From Ectocarpus siliculosus (lineage: Eukaryota > Sar > Phaeophyceae > Ectocarpales > Ectocarpaceae): a DNA stretch of 64,000 nucleotides. The stretch covers positions 473,792-537,791 of the forward strand of contig FN649755.1 in the NCBI GenBank assembly GCA_000310025.1, read 5' to 3'. This document shows positions 46,691 to 57,939 of this stretch, one piece after another. The notes beneath the pieces are model-generated. The model worked only from the letters and a program-made list of their open reading frames with translations. It was not told the origin of the DNA and ran no database searches. A program made the position numbers and the translations under genes. Within the stretch, counting starts at the first letter, position 1, and the number at the start of each line of letters is the position of its first letter.

Positions 46691-47085
46691 GAAAGTTGAT
46701 TTTTCATTGGGGGTAATAAGACTCGAGCCTTGCGAACTCGGGGCTCGCGAATAGAAACTCGAAATGTAGCGAATTGGACCTCGAAATATGGGAATGATGT
46801 ACGGGGCTTCCGGGGGTAACGTAGGTATATTACACGTGAATGATGAACATGATGCACGAGACTTATGTTTCCGTCGTCCACGTCTCTCAATTGTCAAACA
46901 GGTTGACGAGTAAGAGACATGGGTGATTGAGGTAGATGCAGCGATAGGGTATACAATGAACAGGTACAACAGTATTGTCACTCCCACAGGGACACGATCG
47001 CTGATTTCGGTGTGCTTCACAAAAAAACTTCGTTCTCTGGTCAAACCTCTCGACTGGTTTTTGTCCATGGTGCCGATGTTTACTT

Positions 47086-47296
47086 ACCATAGACGACACA
47101 AATTACCACACCTCCAAGATTGACTTCCAAAGCTCGATTGCTCCACGACAGAACGAGCGTCGACGACGAAACAGGCGTCTTAAGAACCGTCTCGTCGAGA
47201 GGACTTTCCGAAAGCGGAACGTTTGACGTTGCCATTGCCTTCATCGTAGAGTAATCGAGCTGTGGAAAACGGCCCAGGCGGTGTGATATCACGGAG
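47086..47296. mobile_element. MITE family copy E
   Basis: Left end GACGACACAAATTACCACACC followed by TCCAAGATTGACTTCCAAAG; right end ACGGCCCAGGCGGTGTGATA followed by TCACGG. The interior CTCGATTGCTCCACGACAGA and a CGTCGAGAGGAC stretch match copies A and D. About 210 bp. Confidence 0.6.
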
Positions 47297-47299
47297 AGT

Positions 47300-48240
47300 A
47301 GTCGATGCCGGCTATGCTGTCTGACCAAATGAAAGTACGGTACCGCTCGGTCGTATCGGTACGGTCACATTGTACGGAAATCCGAGCAGCAGCTGCTCAC
47401 ACAATAAATTACCCTGCCTAACAGAGCCCCTCCGAGAACTTTCTCCTCGACGTTGATACAGTCACCTCTACGTTTGGATACCTTGAAGATTTTCTGCGTC
47501 ATCAAAACCGAGCAGCAGCTGCTCACACAATTTTTTGATCCCCATGGAGAACGTTCTCCTCACCGCTGAGACAGCCGAATCTGTAGGTTGACTACATCGA
47601 ACTGGAGGCAATTTTGGGTGTCATCTTGGTGTTGTCAACCGACGTGCGTGGGAGGCTCTCGTGTCACGCCAATTGGTGGTAAATTCCAAGCACTCCAGCT
47701 GGCAACGTCCAATTCCATGTTTCGTACATACTTCCAGATTCTCTCGTTCGATACGTTTCGCTCAAAAGCACTACCTGACACTCCTTAGTAAACCATGTGA
47801 GTGCAGAAAATGCTGCTCCCCCTCAGAATAATCAAATCTCTAAGTCGCAACGATAGGCACTACATGTAGCACTCGATGTGGTAAACTGGTGTCTTCTGGC
47901 GAAAAGATGTTGTATTAATGAGACCTTGGTCCACAAGAGTCAGGTCGGTTTTTGAAGTGAGCGTGGTGGTGAGCACAGCACCACCAGCCATGCCGCCCCA
48001 TCAACGCATAACAGCAGAACACACACAAATTCGGAAAACGGACCAATGCACTTCCCTACGTACCACAACTCCTCGGGCAAATGCACTACATATCCACAAA
48101 GAACACGCTCGGCGAAATGCACCGTCCACGAACAACATGCCTACAGAACGTTCCTCGCATAATGTGTGGCTCCAGCGATCTGTAGAACCGACAGTCCCAC
48201 ACTGAACCATCCAATTTCAACGCTACTCTTCCGACACAGC
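47300..48240. other. intergenic; paired AGCAGCAGCTGCTCACACAA words
   Basis: CCGAGCAGCAGCTGCTCACA occurs twice (about 47,382 and 47,508) in the same orientation with different flanks. No gene is supported between the MITE and the FNIP gene. Confidence 0.4.
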
Positions 48241-48245
48241 CGCCA

Positions 48246-49373
48246 TCACCAACACTCGTGGTACGCAAACAAGACCTGCACAGCAAAAGGGATATCCACT
48301 CCATCTAAGCTCGTGCCTTCCAAGAGGGTCAGATGACGAAGGCCCTTCGGCCATTCGATTCCGCAGAGAAGGTTACTGTCACCTAACCAAGAACCATGGT
48401 CATGAAGAAGATGAAGTGCTTCAAGATTGGGCATCCAAGTGCCCAGTCCTTGCAGTGACTGTCTGAACATGTGGCCTAGTGTGAGTCGCCGAAGCGATGC
48501 AGGCCAGACACTGCTACCGATGGGTTGATTAAAGTTCGAGAAAATCACCATCCCATCGCCGGCAAATTCATCGCACCATCCAAACGTCAGCTCTTGCAAC
48601 GACGCCGGCCACCTCGCGTTGTCCACTGGTTGATTGAAATCAACTCCGAAAACGAGCGTCTGAAGAGCATCTGGCCACACAGTGCCCTCAATGGGATGGT
48701 TGAATCTGTTCCCAAACGTCAGCTGCTGCAGTGATGCCGGCCACACTACATCCTCGATCGGCTGGTTGAAGTCTCCCCCCAACTCAAGCAGCTGCAGCGA
48801 AGCCGGCAGAACCACTTCGGCAATCGGTTGGTCAAAACACGAACTCGACGTGCGGAATATGAGCTGCTGCAGCGATGCCGGAAACTTGACACGTTCGATC
48901 GGTTGGTTGAAATCTGCTCCGAAAGTGATCTTCTGCAGAAATGCCGGCCATTGTACCAATTCGATAGGTTGGTCAAACGGTGAATCAGGGTGAAACTCCA
49001 TCGTTCTCAGGTGTTCCGGCCATGGCACAGCCTCGAGACTGTCTTCAAAGGCATCGCCGAACTCCAGGTACTCCACGTCGGTCATTGCAAATATCGGGGT
49101 TCTCAATTCCGCCGCTGTCGGCATGTTCCATGTCACTCGGCGAGCTCTAAGCCGTGGCACGCGCGTCCAACATAACCGTTTGGGGTGCGGTGGGGGAGCA
49201 TCCGCAGTGGCCAGCAGCCTGCGTGGAATTTGTTCGTCGACATTCAAGTGCACGGTCTGGTAGTTCCTGCACGCGATGCAGAACTCCAAGGACGCCAGCT
49301 GCAGCTCCTTCGTCGACGTGTACCAACTCGTCCCGTCGCACGTCTCGTTCAGAGCAACGATGAGGGCTTCCAA
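48246..49373 (-). CDS. FNIP/LRR-repeat protein, intact copy
   Basis: An uninterrupted frame of 375 residues. Residues 1-130 form a unique region shared with the 19-20 kb copy, including EFCIACRNY and a basic LCWTRVPRLRAR stretch. About residues 130-310 hold roughly eight repeats of 22-23 residues of the form F(N/D)QPI..V.WPASLQ.L.FG. The C-terminal 65 residues hold GLGTWMPNLEALHLL and GIEWPKGLRHLTLL. FNIP repeats are a leucine-rich-repeat variant used for protein binding; the partner here is unknown. No signal peptide or membrane segment is visible. The Met at 49,373 may not be the true start, because a CCGCAG acceptor upstream (about 49,402) aligns with one in the 20.2-kb copy, suggesting a 5' exon. 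Of the three copies it is the only one likely to make protein. Confidence 0.75.
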   Translation of the reverse strand: MEALIVALNETCDGTSWYTSTKELQLASLEFCIACRNYQTVHLNVDEQIPRRLLATADAPPPHPKRLCWTRVPRLRARRVTWNMPTAAELRTPIFAMTDVEYLEFGDAFEDSLEAVPWPEHLRTMEFHPDSPFDQPIELVQWPAFLQKITFGADFNQPIERVKFPASLQQLIFRTSSSCFDQPIAEVVLPASLQLLELGGDFNQPIEDVVWPASLQQLTFGNRFNHPIEGTVWPDALQTLVFGVDFNQPVDNARWPASLQELTFGWCDEFAGDGMVIFSNFNQPIGSSVWPASLRRLTLGHMFRQSLQGLGTWMPNLEALHLLHDHGSWLGDSNLLCGIEWPKGLRHLTLLEGTSLDGVDIPFAVQVLFAYHECW

Positions 49374-49419
49374 GCAGGAGTTACGAGTAGGTCCTGCGGG
49401 TCAACACGCAGTGCATGAG

Positions 49420-50340
49420 CGTACATGTAAGCTAGGACACACCAACGGCGTATTTGGAAAGTATCTTAGTCCGTGGCGGTAGAGTCTGCAACTGGTCGAA
49501 CACAATGCCACAACGCGAAGACCATCCCGGAAATTTCGAATACGCTTCAAACTAAAACGAGTTATCTAGCTGGGCCGACAAAGGCATCAATGCTTGGCCT
49601 ATTCCGTTCTCTTCAGAAAACTATCAAGACTATCGAACCTTTCTCTCGCACGATCCAAACAGACAATAGAGTTGCCAGTGATGCCATGATCGACCCAAGG
49701 CACGCACGGTGTGAAAATAATCACATGACAACGTAACCTGTTAGATTCGAACAAAACCTCGAGGATTCGGACTGGTTCGGACTAGTGTGGGGATGTTGCA
49801 GCGAACTACCCAACTCTTAGGGGACAGTGCGTTGAGATAACACTAAACGGAATACGGAATAATCACTGCGGGAAGACAACAACATATGCTGCTCAACAAT
49901 AGTGGGAGGACATTGTGCAAACACCAGCAACCGTCCTCGTGGATTGCGATCAACTACCGCTACTACAGTACGGCCAGCGACAGGTACACGCGAGGATGAC
50001 GAGAGTGGATAAAAATTTCTTGAAGGAACGTCAGACTTTTGGAATGGACCGTCAGACTGCCGGAGCTAGATCACATGCATGAGTGGTTACAGCGGTCTTC
50101 AAGGGGTGGAATGTTGGGGGCCAAACCTTGATGCCGGCAAACATGGGCCAAGCGGCCAAGCTATTGCCCTCTCCAATAAATACAGCACTGGGCGTGCGCT
50201 TTGTGACATCCCGTGGCGCTTCACCCGTCATTGCAGAACAAAAAAAAACTCGCGCGTGTGCCAGAGAGGGTATATGTGCGAGACGGAATCACGAGACTGG
50301 GAGAACGGCTGGGAATAAAGAGTGCCGTAGGGCGATTGTC
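49420..50340. other. upstream of the FNIP gene; no other gene
   Basis: GATGCCATGATCGACCCAAG at about 49,680 and CTCGAGGATTCGGACTGG near 49,760 match the region upstream of the 20.2-kb copy. That marks duplicated 5' sequence, possibly a first exon starting at the Met complementary to about 49,685. Nothing else is recognisable. Confidence 0.4.
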
Positions 50341-50344
50341 GCTC

Positions 50345-50530
50345 GCCACCGTAGTCTAGTTGGTAAACTCCGCTAGTGGCCAGGGTCAGGGGTTAGAATT
50401 GGGGCGTAAGCCAGCTTTTCTTGCAAAGCGAGTCTTTCTCTCGCTTCCGTCCCTCGCCTGGGCGGAAAGCGCTAGTTCGTGTGTACACTGAGGGAAGAGA
50501 GTGCTGTACTCTTCTCGCAATAATAATCCA
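50345..50530 (+). mobile_element. SINE family 2, copy 2
   Basis: A head with the A-box-like GTAGTCTAGTTGG and a degenerate B box (GGGTTAGAATTGG) is followed by CTTGCAAAGCGAG, TTTCTCTCGCTTCCG, GGCGGAAAGCG, GTTCGTGTGTA and GAAGAGAGTGCTGTACTCTTC, with an AATAATAAT end. All blocks occur in the same order in the copy at 16,928-16,720. The head cannot form a full cloverleaf. Confidence 0.65.
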
Positions 50531-50534
50531 AGTC

Positions 50535-52160
50535 AAAGCACCTCAGGAGGGGTGGGCAGGGGGCCTCAGGAAGAGGAACCCGTCTGTGTGACCACGGGTT
50601 GAAGTAAACGGCGCAAGTGCTTTGAGCGGTGACTCGAAGCGAAGACAAAACAAAAAAGGCGCCCGAACATGTTGCCCGATGGCAGAGTACTTCACAACAG
50701 GCTTCGTACGCTGTGAAAGGGAACCGTCAGAACACGTCATACCTAGAGATTCGGGTGAACACAAGAACGGTGCACGAAAAATCGACAAGGGAACTTGACC
50801 CCGAGGCCCCGCGCTCATTGGCCAAGACCACCGAGTGCCGTCATGTGGTTGCTCAAGCGGAAAACACCGCGACTGAGTTTCTCTAGCTATCTACCGTGTT
50901 CGTGTTCTATCACATTGGTCACCAGCGCAAACGATGGCCGTGAGGGCTCAAAGGAATTTCAAGCAAACTGTTTGCTTCCGCCCCGTACATGGTGATAGTC
51001 CGACATATGCAATAGGGCTACGTACTACCGGGCCGATTTGTGTCTCGTCGGTCCACCGTGGTTTGTGTGGGTGGTGTGTGTGTGGGTGGTTGTTCGAGTG
51101 ACGAGAGACAGCACAAGAGAGAATCAAAACCATGCGGTTGGTTGCGGCCTGCAAACAACCATTTTGGCTTATAGATTAGCCCACCAGCATTCTACAGGCC
51201 TTCGCTTCGATGGCCCGCATTAGGGAGATAGGTGTGAGAGATGAGCTTTGTAGCGCTTCGCGGGTAATGCAAGCATTCCCTAATGCGTTCCGCATGAAGT
51301 TATGGATCTGAGCCAAACAAAAACCTGAGCACAGCCAACGTTAAACCAAAATCAGGCGTGCTTTCGGTCTTGCTCGGGACTTGAATTTAAACCTCATTCG
51401 GATCGTCGTGTACAGTACTCCCTGATGTTAGCCCCATATTTTGTAGAAGAGGGCAGTCGGACACATCTAGTGGGACAAATCTTGGTGGGTGGTGAGATTG
51501 CACGGCGGCGAACAGGGTTCGGTCAACAGTATCGCCCATCGCGTTAGGCAGTCTGTGCGTGGCCAACCATGCTCGCGATCGATGCCAATGACATCATTAG
51601 CGCATACACCTGATGGCGGAAAACCTATTCAAAGCCCACGGGAAGCGAAACTGTTTGCCCTGGCGTCATAATACCGTCCAATTCCACCCGTTCACATATA
51701 TCACACTGTAGTCGATGGGTTGAGGTAAAACCTTCGGCGCTGCCCGTCAACAAACGGGCCTCATTCGCATGCAAATGGACTTACTTGCACAGTGAACAGA
51801 TCAGTAGGTGCAGATGGCAACGGTGAAGGTGTGGTCTTTGTGTTGCTGACCACGGAGTGAAGGACATGCACGGTTGGCTTCAGCTGTTGGCTCGATAGGT
51901 GCGCGTTATTTTTTCGATAGGGTTGGAAAGGAAGGCATCCCGATCAACTTGAAAGAGAAACTATTGTACGAGAAAATACATATCACATTGATTCCTTGCC
52001 CAGCACAATAGTTTTCCCCACAATCAGGGTTAAACTATTTTGAGACAACAGTTTATCCTATAGGGGGGGGTAACAAATATTGAGCCATTTTTGTTTTTTT
52101 CCCATAGCGGGAGGTCAAAAAATACTGAGACAGGTCGCAATGTTCATCGAATCGTGGGAC
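50535..52160. other. intergenic, no supported gene
   Basis: Only short frames; a GT-rich stretch at 51,060-51,100. I see no repeat pair or exon here that I can defend. Confidence 0.35.
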
Positions 52161-52166
52161 GACACA

Positions 52167-53247
52167 TTAACCCTTACGTGACTGGGTTAAATGTTTTTTT
52201 CCCACAACTGGCTCTCTACGGTCAAAGATCTTCCAAGCATGCGTGTACACCCGTAAACCACGGCGGCAAGGATGGTGCAGCAGTGGGTCCATGTGTGGGG
52301 CTCACAGTGATGGGGACGCGGTATATGTAAGGGTGGCGAACAGGAGTACAGTAGTACTGCTGCTGTACAGCAGTAGCAGCTATGCGGAGAGAAATAGACT
52401 GCTGTACAGCAGCAGTAGTTTCTGAGCAGGTGTGCATGCCTGTCTCCGACAGCAACCATCCGCACAGAGGATGTACCTGTGCAAGCAATACCTGTTGGCA
52501 CATCTTCTCCACCTCATCCTTGGACAGAGCATACGGCAAGCGCAATTGCTAGCGGCGCTAGATGCGAAGACGCTGACGGGAAACCGCCTAACAGAAGCGC
52601 CAGATCGACAAAAAAACGGCCCGCTCATCAGACAATCGAGACCATCATCCACTATCGCACAAAATGCATAAAAATCGTGATAAATTTAACTATTCTGTAC
52701 TACAAATAGAGAGCTGTGATCGGAGCTGTGATCGGAGCTGTAGTCCCGAAAACCCTTGCCTTTGAGCGAAATGTTGCACACAGCAGACGAACCACCCTTC
52801 ACTCCCAATATTGGGAACCACACGCACCGCAATCACAACAACATCAAGCACCGAGGCAGTACGTTAGCATCGACTCCGGTGTGCGCTTTCTCTGCTCTCC
52901 CACGCGGATGCGGCACCGGGTTGATCACATGTTCAGGGTGCTTTATGTACCCTCCAGTGGTGGTATTTTGCGTGTGAATCTTGGACAGCCGGTAGGCAGT
53001 AGATTGGATCTGGAAAGGATATCTGCCCCACGTCAGAGAGATTAGGCATGGGTGAATAGTATTGTACTATGTGAGTCCTGTGCGCATTGCTGATAAGCGT
53101 GCTTTTGGGGTGGGCTGCCTGTGTCTCCCTGCTGGTCTCTATGTACGTTTTTAGCTCTTAGCCGAGGCACAACGGCGATCTTTCGGCACGCAAAGTGATC
53201 GGAGCTGAGAACGGAGCTGAATCGGCCTGTAGTCACATAAGGGTTAA
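52167..53247. mobile_element. piggyBac-like non-autonomous element
   Basis: TTAA at 52,167-52,170 is followed by CCCTTACGTGACT. The other end is AGTCACATAAGGG at 53,231-53,243, followed by TTAA at 53,244-53,247. TTAA target duplication with TIRs beginning CCCT is the signature of the piggyBac superfamily. Near the inner ends, GATCGGAGCTG repeats occur at 52,717-52,740 and again at 53,197-53,220. The 1,073-bp interior has only short frames and no visible DDD transposase, so it is a MITE-type derivative that needs a transposase from elsewhere. Confidence 0.75.
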
Positions 53248-53452
53248 GGTACAACCCACAAGAAAACACAGCATTCTAATGCGGGTGTCAATGCACGCTT
53301 CGCCCAGACCTCTGTACGGCTCCCTGATAGGCAGGCCGATAGCCGCACGAAACAAATCCCGGCCAACAGCCAACGAAAGTCTTGTGGGGTCTCCTCAACT
53401 CGGAGACAGCACAAACCAATTCAAGAACTCCAAACACCAACAAGGAACTCAC

Positions 53453-53670
53453 CAGGGGTAGTCGGGGGCGATTGAAGGGGAGAAGAAGCGGGAGCGGAAA
53501 ACGCAACCTCCTTTTCCAGCAAAGAGACGGAACTCCTAAGAATCGACAAAGCCCGCTCGGGCTTAGAACCGGACCAAAGCAGCACCAGCTCGGCTAGCTT
53601 GGTCGCGTCGCCACTCGCAACGGCCGAACCCCATTCATCTGCAGAATCGTCGATTTGCCGGTGATGTCAA
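53453..53670 (-). CDS. copy 3 of the exon family, open and with a splice donor
   Basis: On the - strand this reads through without a stop: Asp-Asp-Ser-Ala-Asp-Glu-Trp, then SAVASGDATKLAELVLLWSG, SKPERALSILRSSVSLLEKE and VAFSAPASSPLQSPPTTP. It then meets a GTGAGT donor at 53,452. Copies at 10.25 and 22.13 kb carry stops or frame loss, so this is the best-preserved version of an exon from an unidentified multi-exon gene. The helix-like first part could be an adaptor or ankyrin-type start, but I do not claim a family. Confidence 0.4.
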
Positions 53671-54039
53671 AGTTGCTTGCTGGTTTCAGATCGGTCGCGC
53701 CCTGAGACCCAAATCTGGACATGAACCCTTCTAAACATTTCCGAATACGGAGATCTCGCTCGGAAGCATTTCATACATACCTGTACTACTTGGTCGCATT
53801 AGGACTCTACCGTTCCGACGATTCTCCAGAGCGTCATCATTAGATACTTAATTGGTTATTCCTGGGTTGTATGCTGTGTTCTCTTGCCCGTTACGCGTCA
53901 GTCTTCAAGGTACTTCTCGCTCGTGTCAAAACTAGAAAAAAAAAAATCTAAGCATCTGTTGGTTTCCATGTCATCTGCTATTGCCCCGAGATCTTCGCTA
54001 CAGATGGATGCTCACATGGCCCTTGATCGAGTGCGATGC

Positions 54040-54375
54040 GCGCAACATAGCCTCCCATGCAAAATCAGAGTTATCAGAGTTCCTCGTAGTTGAGTTGTTA
54101 GCCAAGGAGCACCACCAAAGGAAGCAAACGAAGCGCGTACCACTACACATGCGTCAAGACGAAAGACGTCACACCACAACATGTCCTACCCTGAAACTGT
54201 GCGCCTCCCACCCGGCACTGTCCATTACAGCAGCAGAGCGCACAAACTATAGAGGATGGAAATTAAAATGGTGTTTGAGAGTCTCGAATCCTATTGGCCA
54301 GAGCGATGTCAAACCGGAAACACGATTTCTGCACCAGAACAGCTAGCTCTTTACTCACCAGGCCTTGCGGACCCC
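54040..54375. repeat. block paralogous to 11.2-11.87 kb
   Basis: CATGCGTCAAGACGAAAGACG, the GGAAACACGATT...GCACCAGAACAGCTAGCTC stretch and TCTTTACTCACCAGG match 11,240-11,845 in order. With the exon-family copies at 53.5 and 10.3 kb this supports an old duplication of a unit at least 1 kb long. Confidence 0.4.
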
Positions 54376-54487
54376 GAACCCTCGTCTCCATCCATGCCGT
54401 TGTGTTTTGTCACTCGAATGCAGAAAATTCCAAAGGAAAGCATAACGAGAAGAGGGGGGCACGAATGTTAGAGAGTCTTTGTGTATG

Positions 54488-54770
54488 TCGCTAAGCGTGA
54501 ATGAAGTGATCTTGACCGGTGAAGACGGACGGCACGAACGAATGGCCACCATCAACAAGAAAACAGCACCTTGGAGTTTCAATAGCGGGAAGCTCATTTA
54601 CTGACAGAACCAGGTCTGTGAAAATACCCGCAAATCGCTAAGAATGAATGAAGTGGTCTTGACCGGTCGAGAGGGACAGCACGAACGAATGGCCACCACC
54701 AATAGAAAAGAACACCTTGGGAGTGCTTAAAGCTGGACGCCGGTTTGTCGACAGAACCAGGCCTGAATAG
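54488..54770. repeat. two-copy tandem repeat, ~148-bp unit
   Basis: CGCTAAGCGTGAATGAAGTG at 54,489 and CGCTAAGAATGAATGAAGTG at 54,636 start two units. Both continue through TCTTGACCGGT, GCACGAACGAATGGCCACC and GACAGAACCAGG. Confidence 0.7.
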
Positions 54771-55380
54771 TCACTGTGATAATCAATACCCACAGCATTT
54801 CCTCAAGGAAAGCGTCAACCAGGGTAACGATAGTCCACGTTTGTCCAAGATTGGGGCATGCATCCTGCGCAGGTCTGAACCACACCCGCGCCACCAACGG
54901 CAAAGCAATAGGTGCAAATACCTCGTACAATGACAATAAAGCAGAGGAGCAGTGGTCATGCCCTCTAGCGTCGCCCGCAGGAGGCAAGACGCCAATCTCC
55001 CGAGGGGGAGCGTAAGCTTTGCATGTCTTATCTTTTTGAGGAAAAACCCAAAATATGGTAGAGTTCATGTCCGCTATGCACGGCAAGGGTCCGTGAGAAA
55101 CAAAATGGCAACTACTTTTGACCAAAGGGGTTTTCAACATCAAATTTTTCATTTTCCTGCCCACCTTACCCTGCACAGGTGGGAACGATCTACATTCCGA
55201 CACGCCGTCAGAAAAGAAGAAAAAGACTTCGGAGAGCCAGCCAAGTGTGCCGGAAAAAGGCAGCTTGATGGAGCAGATACCAGCAAGCAGCCATGGTGTT
55301 TGAACTACCCTAGCACCTCTCTTGGTTTGCCCAGCAGCCGGCTTTTCGGATTCAGCCGCTGGTGCTAATATTGTAGACAT
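54727..55380 (-). CDS. possible membrane protein exon, unidentified
   Basis: An open frame of 217 residues. Near its C-terminal end are two hydrophobic stretches (around residues 145-170 and 180-207, the second containing LVDAFLEEMLWVLIITVTIQ) that could be membrane helices. The N-terminal part is Ala/Lys-rich. No family is recognised and no matching exon was found upstream. It may be the last exon of a membrane protein or chance. Confidence 0.3.
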   Translation of the reverse strand: MSTILAPAAESEKPAAGQTKRGARVVQTPWLLAGICSIKLPFSGTLGWLSEVFFFFSDGVSECRSFPPVQGKVGRKMKNLMLKTPLVKSSCHFVSHGPLPCIADMNSTIFWVFPQKDKTCKAYAPPREIGVLPPAGDARGHDHCSSALLSLYEVFAPIALPLVARVWFRPAQDACPNLGQTWTIVTLVDAFLEEMLWVLIITVTIQAWFCRQTGVQL

Positions 55381-55979
55381 CTCCGATTGGACTTGAGGAG
55401 GACGGGTCGCAGCTGTAGAGAGGTGCTGCTGCTCTGCTCCTTGCTGCTAATTCGCGTGACTAGCACATGGTATCATCCCAATACCACAGGTATGTGCTAC
55501 ACTGGGTTTGATACGTGACCTTCAGTACAAGTTGCACAAGCTGTTCGTGTACACCTGCCATCGCACGCCTGCTGACACTCACAGAAAATGTGGTTCAACC
55601 TCGATGCCACAAAGAAACACCGCCAATCAAGGATCAACATAGAAACAAGGGGGTAAGATGCTACCGCATGTGATTTATTCTTCCAAAGGTGCAACGTACA
55701 GAACACCCCCAGAGAAAAAATACAGTCAGTGCTTTACATGGCCACCAAACTGTCTTGTAGAGCCTACCATGCATACCCACAGGGAAGAGTCGCTGTGTTG
55801 CTCGGGCAACCGTAGAAAATCTGGTAGTGTCCCGCCATTCGTATGGGTTCTTCGCTAACTTGTGCTGGACTCTCATCTGTGGGTACAGGCGGTTTACAGT
55901 AGTTGTGATACTTCTTGATGCAAAAAAATGCAAAGAGACAAAACACCTCAGAGGAGCTGTCCAACCACGGGGATCAAGC

Positions 55980-56340
55980 CTTTTAGTACTGGACGTCCAA
56001 ATGGGGACACTCTGGGACCTTAGCACTAAAATGCCTGTTTGCCACACCATTGTCGTCACTATGCTCCGCTGTGTGAACGGCGCGTTGAAAATCTACCATG
56101 CTTGGGTAGGGTGGTACGCTGTGTGAGATACTGCTGTGGGATGCCTCTCCTCGGCCTCTGACTTGCTTGTCCCCATGTCGGTAAAAGTCTGCATAGCCGA
56201 GAACCGGAAAATTTGCTGGCTTGTGCTGACTTGTCTGCAGTATCGAAAGTGTCCCCCATGCTCTTGGGAGACACATTTCTGTCTTAAAACCAAGTGAGCC
56301 TTCTTCCCTCGGAACTGTACAGCCTCTCTCAATGAGCGGA
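55980..56340. repeat. dispersed repeat, copy 2 (copy 1 at 14.64 kb)
   Basis: AGTACTGGACGTCCAAATGG, GGATGCCTCTCCTCGGCC, TATCGAAAGTGTCCCCCATG and the CTGTACAGCCTCTCTCAATG end align in order with 14,640-15,030. Confidence 0.55.
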
Positions 56341-56789
56341 TGCGATTTGGCTGGACTTGCTACTGCTGTAACAACCTCTCTCTCACTGGGTTCTTACTAG
56401 CAAATTGCCTGCCAGAATTGGGCAAGATTGACGCTAGAATACTCTTGGCAACAACCGCACCTCCAAAATCGTGTGAATAACAAGCAGGGGCTCACAACTT
56501 CAACCTGATTCATGGCGCCGCGTCGGCAGGCGCTGAGGCACCGAGCTACATTACCGCCGTATGAGGCGAGACCACGACAACTTGTACCGCGTGCTCATCG
56601 CCCAAGGAAACAAGGAAACCAAAACACACTACTGCTGTAGCAGCACCGCAATAAGCTGCAAGTAATCCTCACCTTCCGTGGTTCCACCTCTGCGTCTCCC
56701 ACTCTCCTCTCCCCTCTCCCTTGCTCGCCCCTGCCCCGTCTTACCGACAACCGAGTTCCTCCTCAAGCGGTTGAGAGTTGAAGTGGCTG

Positions 56790-56880
56790 GAATGGGGCCC
56801 GCAAACCGCAACGTACAGGGATGGGGCGAAGTTCGCGCGGATGAACTGCTGACGTTCCACGAATCACCGACGGCGGCTGG
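56790..56880. repeat. short block shared with 16.19-16.28 kb
   Basis: GGCCCGCAAACCGC, then GCGGATGAACT and TGACGTTCCAC, occur in the same order at 16,197-16,272. It is a small dispersed repeat of unknown type. Confidence 0.5.
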
Positions 56881-57079
56881 CGGGCACACGGTCACACCAT
56901 CATACATACTCTCATCCTCCATACATATCATCAACCTCGTGAGCAGAGTGTGCTTGCTGCTGTGGGCCACTTTTGGCAATTTTGGCACTGAACAAAGGGG
57001 GGCAAAAAGTAGAGGATCGATATCGGTGCTGAGAAGTCTTTCTTTCAGAGAAAGCTCCGGTCTCATCAACTCATCATAC

Positions 57080-57921
57080 AAAATACCTCCGCAGCCGGCA
57101 CAGCAGTCACAAGGGCAGATGCATGGAATCACCGTCATCAATCCACAGACACTAGAGCAGCATTCCCACTACCCTATTTCCAGAGGTTGTGTCTTGCCAG
57201 GGAAGGTGAGGGAGGGAGGAGCGGGGACGTATTCCGATTCGAACAAAAAAAGACAGCAGGCGTATCGAGCGGGATTGTTTCTCTGAGAAACTCCGCAACG
57301 AAAAAAGCCGCCTGTAGAGGTTCAGCGGCAGGAGGAGGCCGCAGATCATACCTACGATGACAGGGTGGTTCGCAAGGTGACATCTAGGCATCGACAACGT
57401 CTCTGCTCGCCTGCCGCCATTGAGTAAACGCCGTCCTTCTGCTGGTCTTTTTCCACGGTCGGTTTTGTGATTGTTGTTCTGCAACACGCCGCCACATACG
57501 AACAGTACCCGGGGCATCACGCCGAGGCAACCAGCTCTATCGGGTGATAGAGGGAGGAATGGACCCCAGGCCAGCGAGCGGGAAGCGTGCTGCTGTGAGT
57601 GCGGGCAAAAGAAAAAAAAAGTGCGATGGCCTCATCCCTTGCAGGTGTGTGCCTTTCGCCTGTCATGGGGCCTGCGAAGCCGAAAGTTGGCCATCTGGCG
57701 GCGTCTTGACAGTATACTCTCAAAATCTCGTTGACAGCAGCATTACCAACCTGTAGGCGTGCACCAATAATCAACCCGCTGTCGAGTTGGTTCATGATAC
57801 ACCTCCCCCCGTAAGACCTACTGCTCTGTTAGAAAAGGATGTAACACAGCAGTCGATGCCGTCCTGTGCGCTGCTGCGTCCCCTCTATGTACTTGGGAAA
57901 CATGTGTTGTGTGTCGTCCCT
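57080..57921 (+). pseudogene. second Zn2Cys6 copy: promoter and exon 1
   Basis: This segment aligns with 24,700-25,510. Exon 1 is 57,559-57,644 (ATG conserved, donor GCAG/GTGTGTGCC identical). In the frame open from the ATG, the first C-x2-C of the zinc cluster is gone: those cysteines sit in the neighbouring frame (CCCECGQKKKK), as expected from one indel before them and one in the A9 run at 57,612-57,620. Only the third and fourth ligands remain. The intron then runs to 57,921, where a 6-kb element begins. The partner exon 2 is at 63,934 onward. Zinc binding by the encoded protein is very unlikely. Confidence 0.7.
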
Positions 57922-57939
57922 CGCACGGGTGGCCAGAGA

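Noticed and set aside
56475-56575. tRNA-like sequence on the - strand
   Set aside because: A D-arm-like stretch is present but no proper B box or T arm can be formed.
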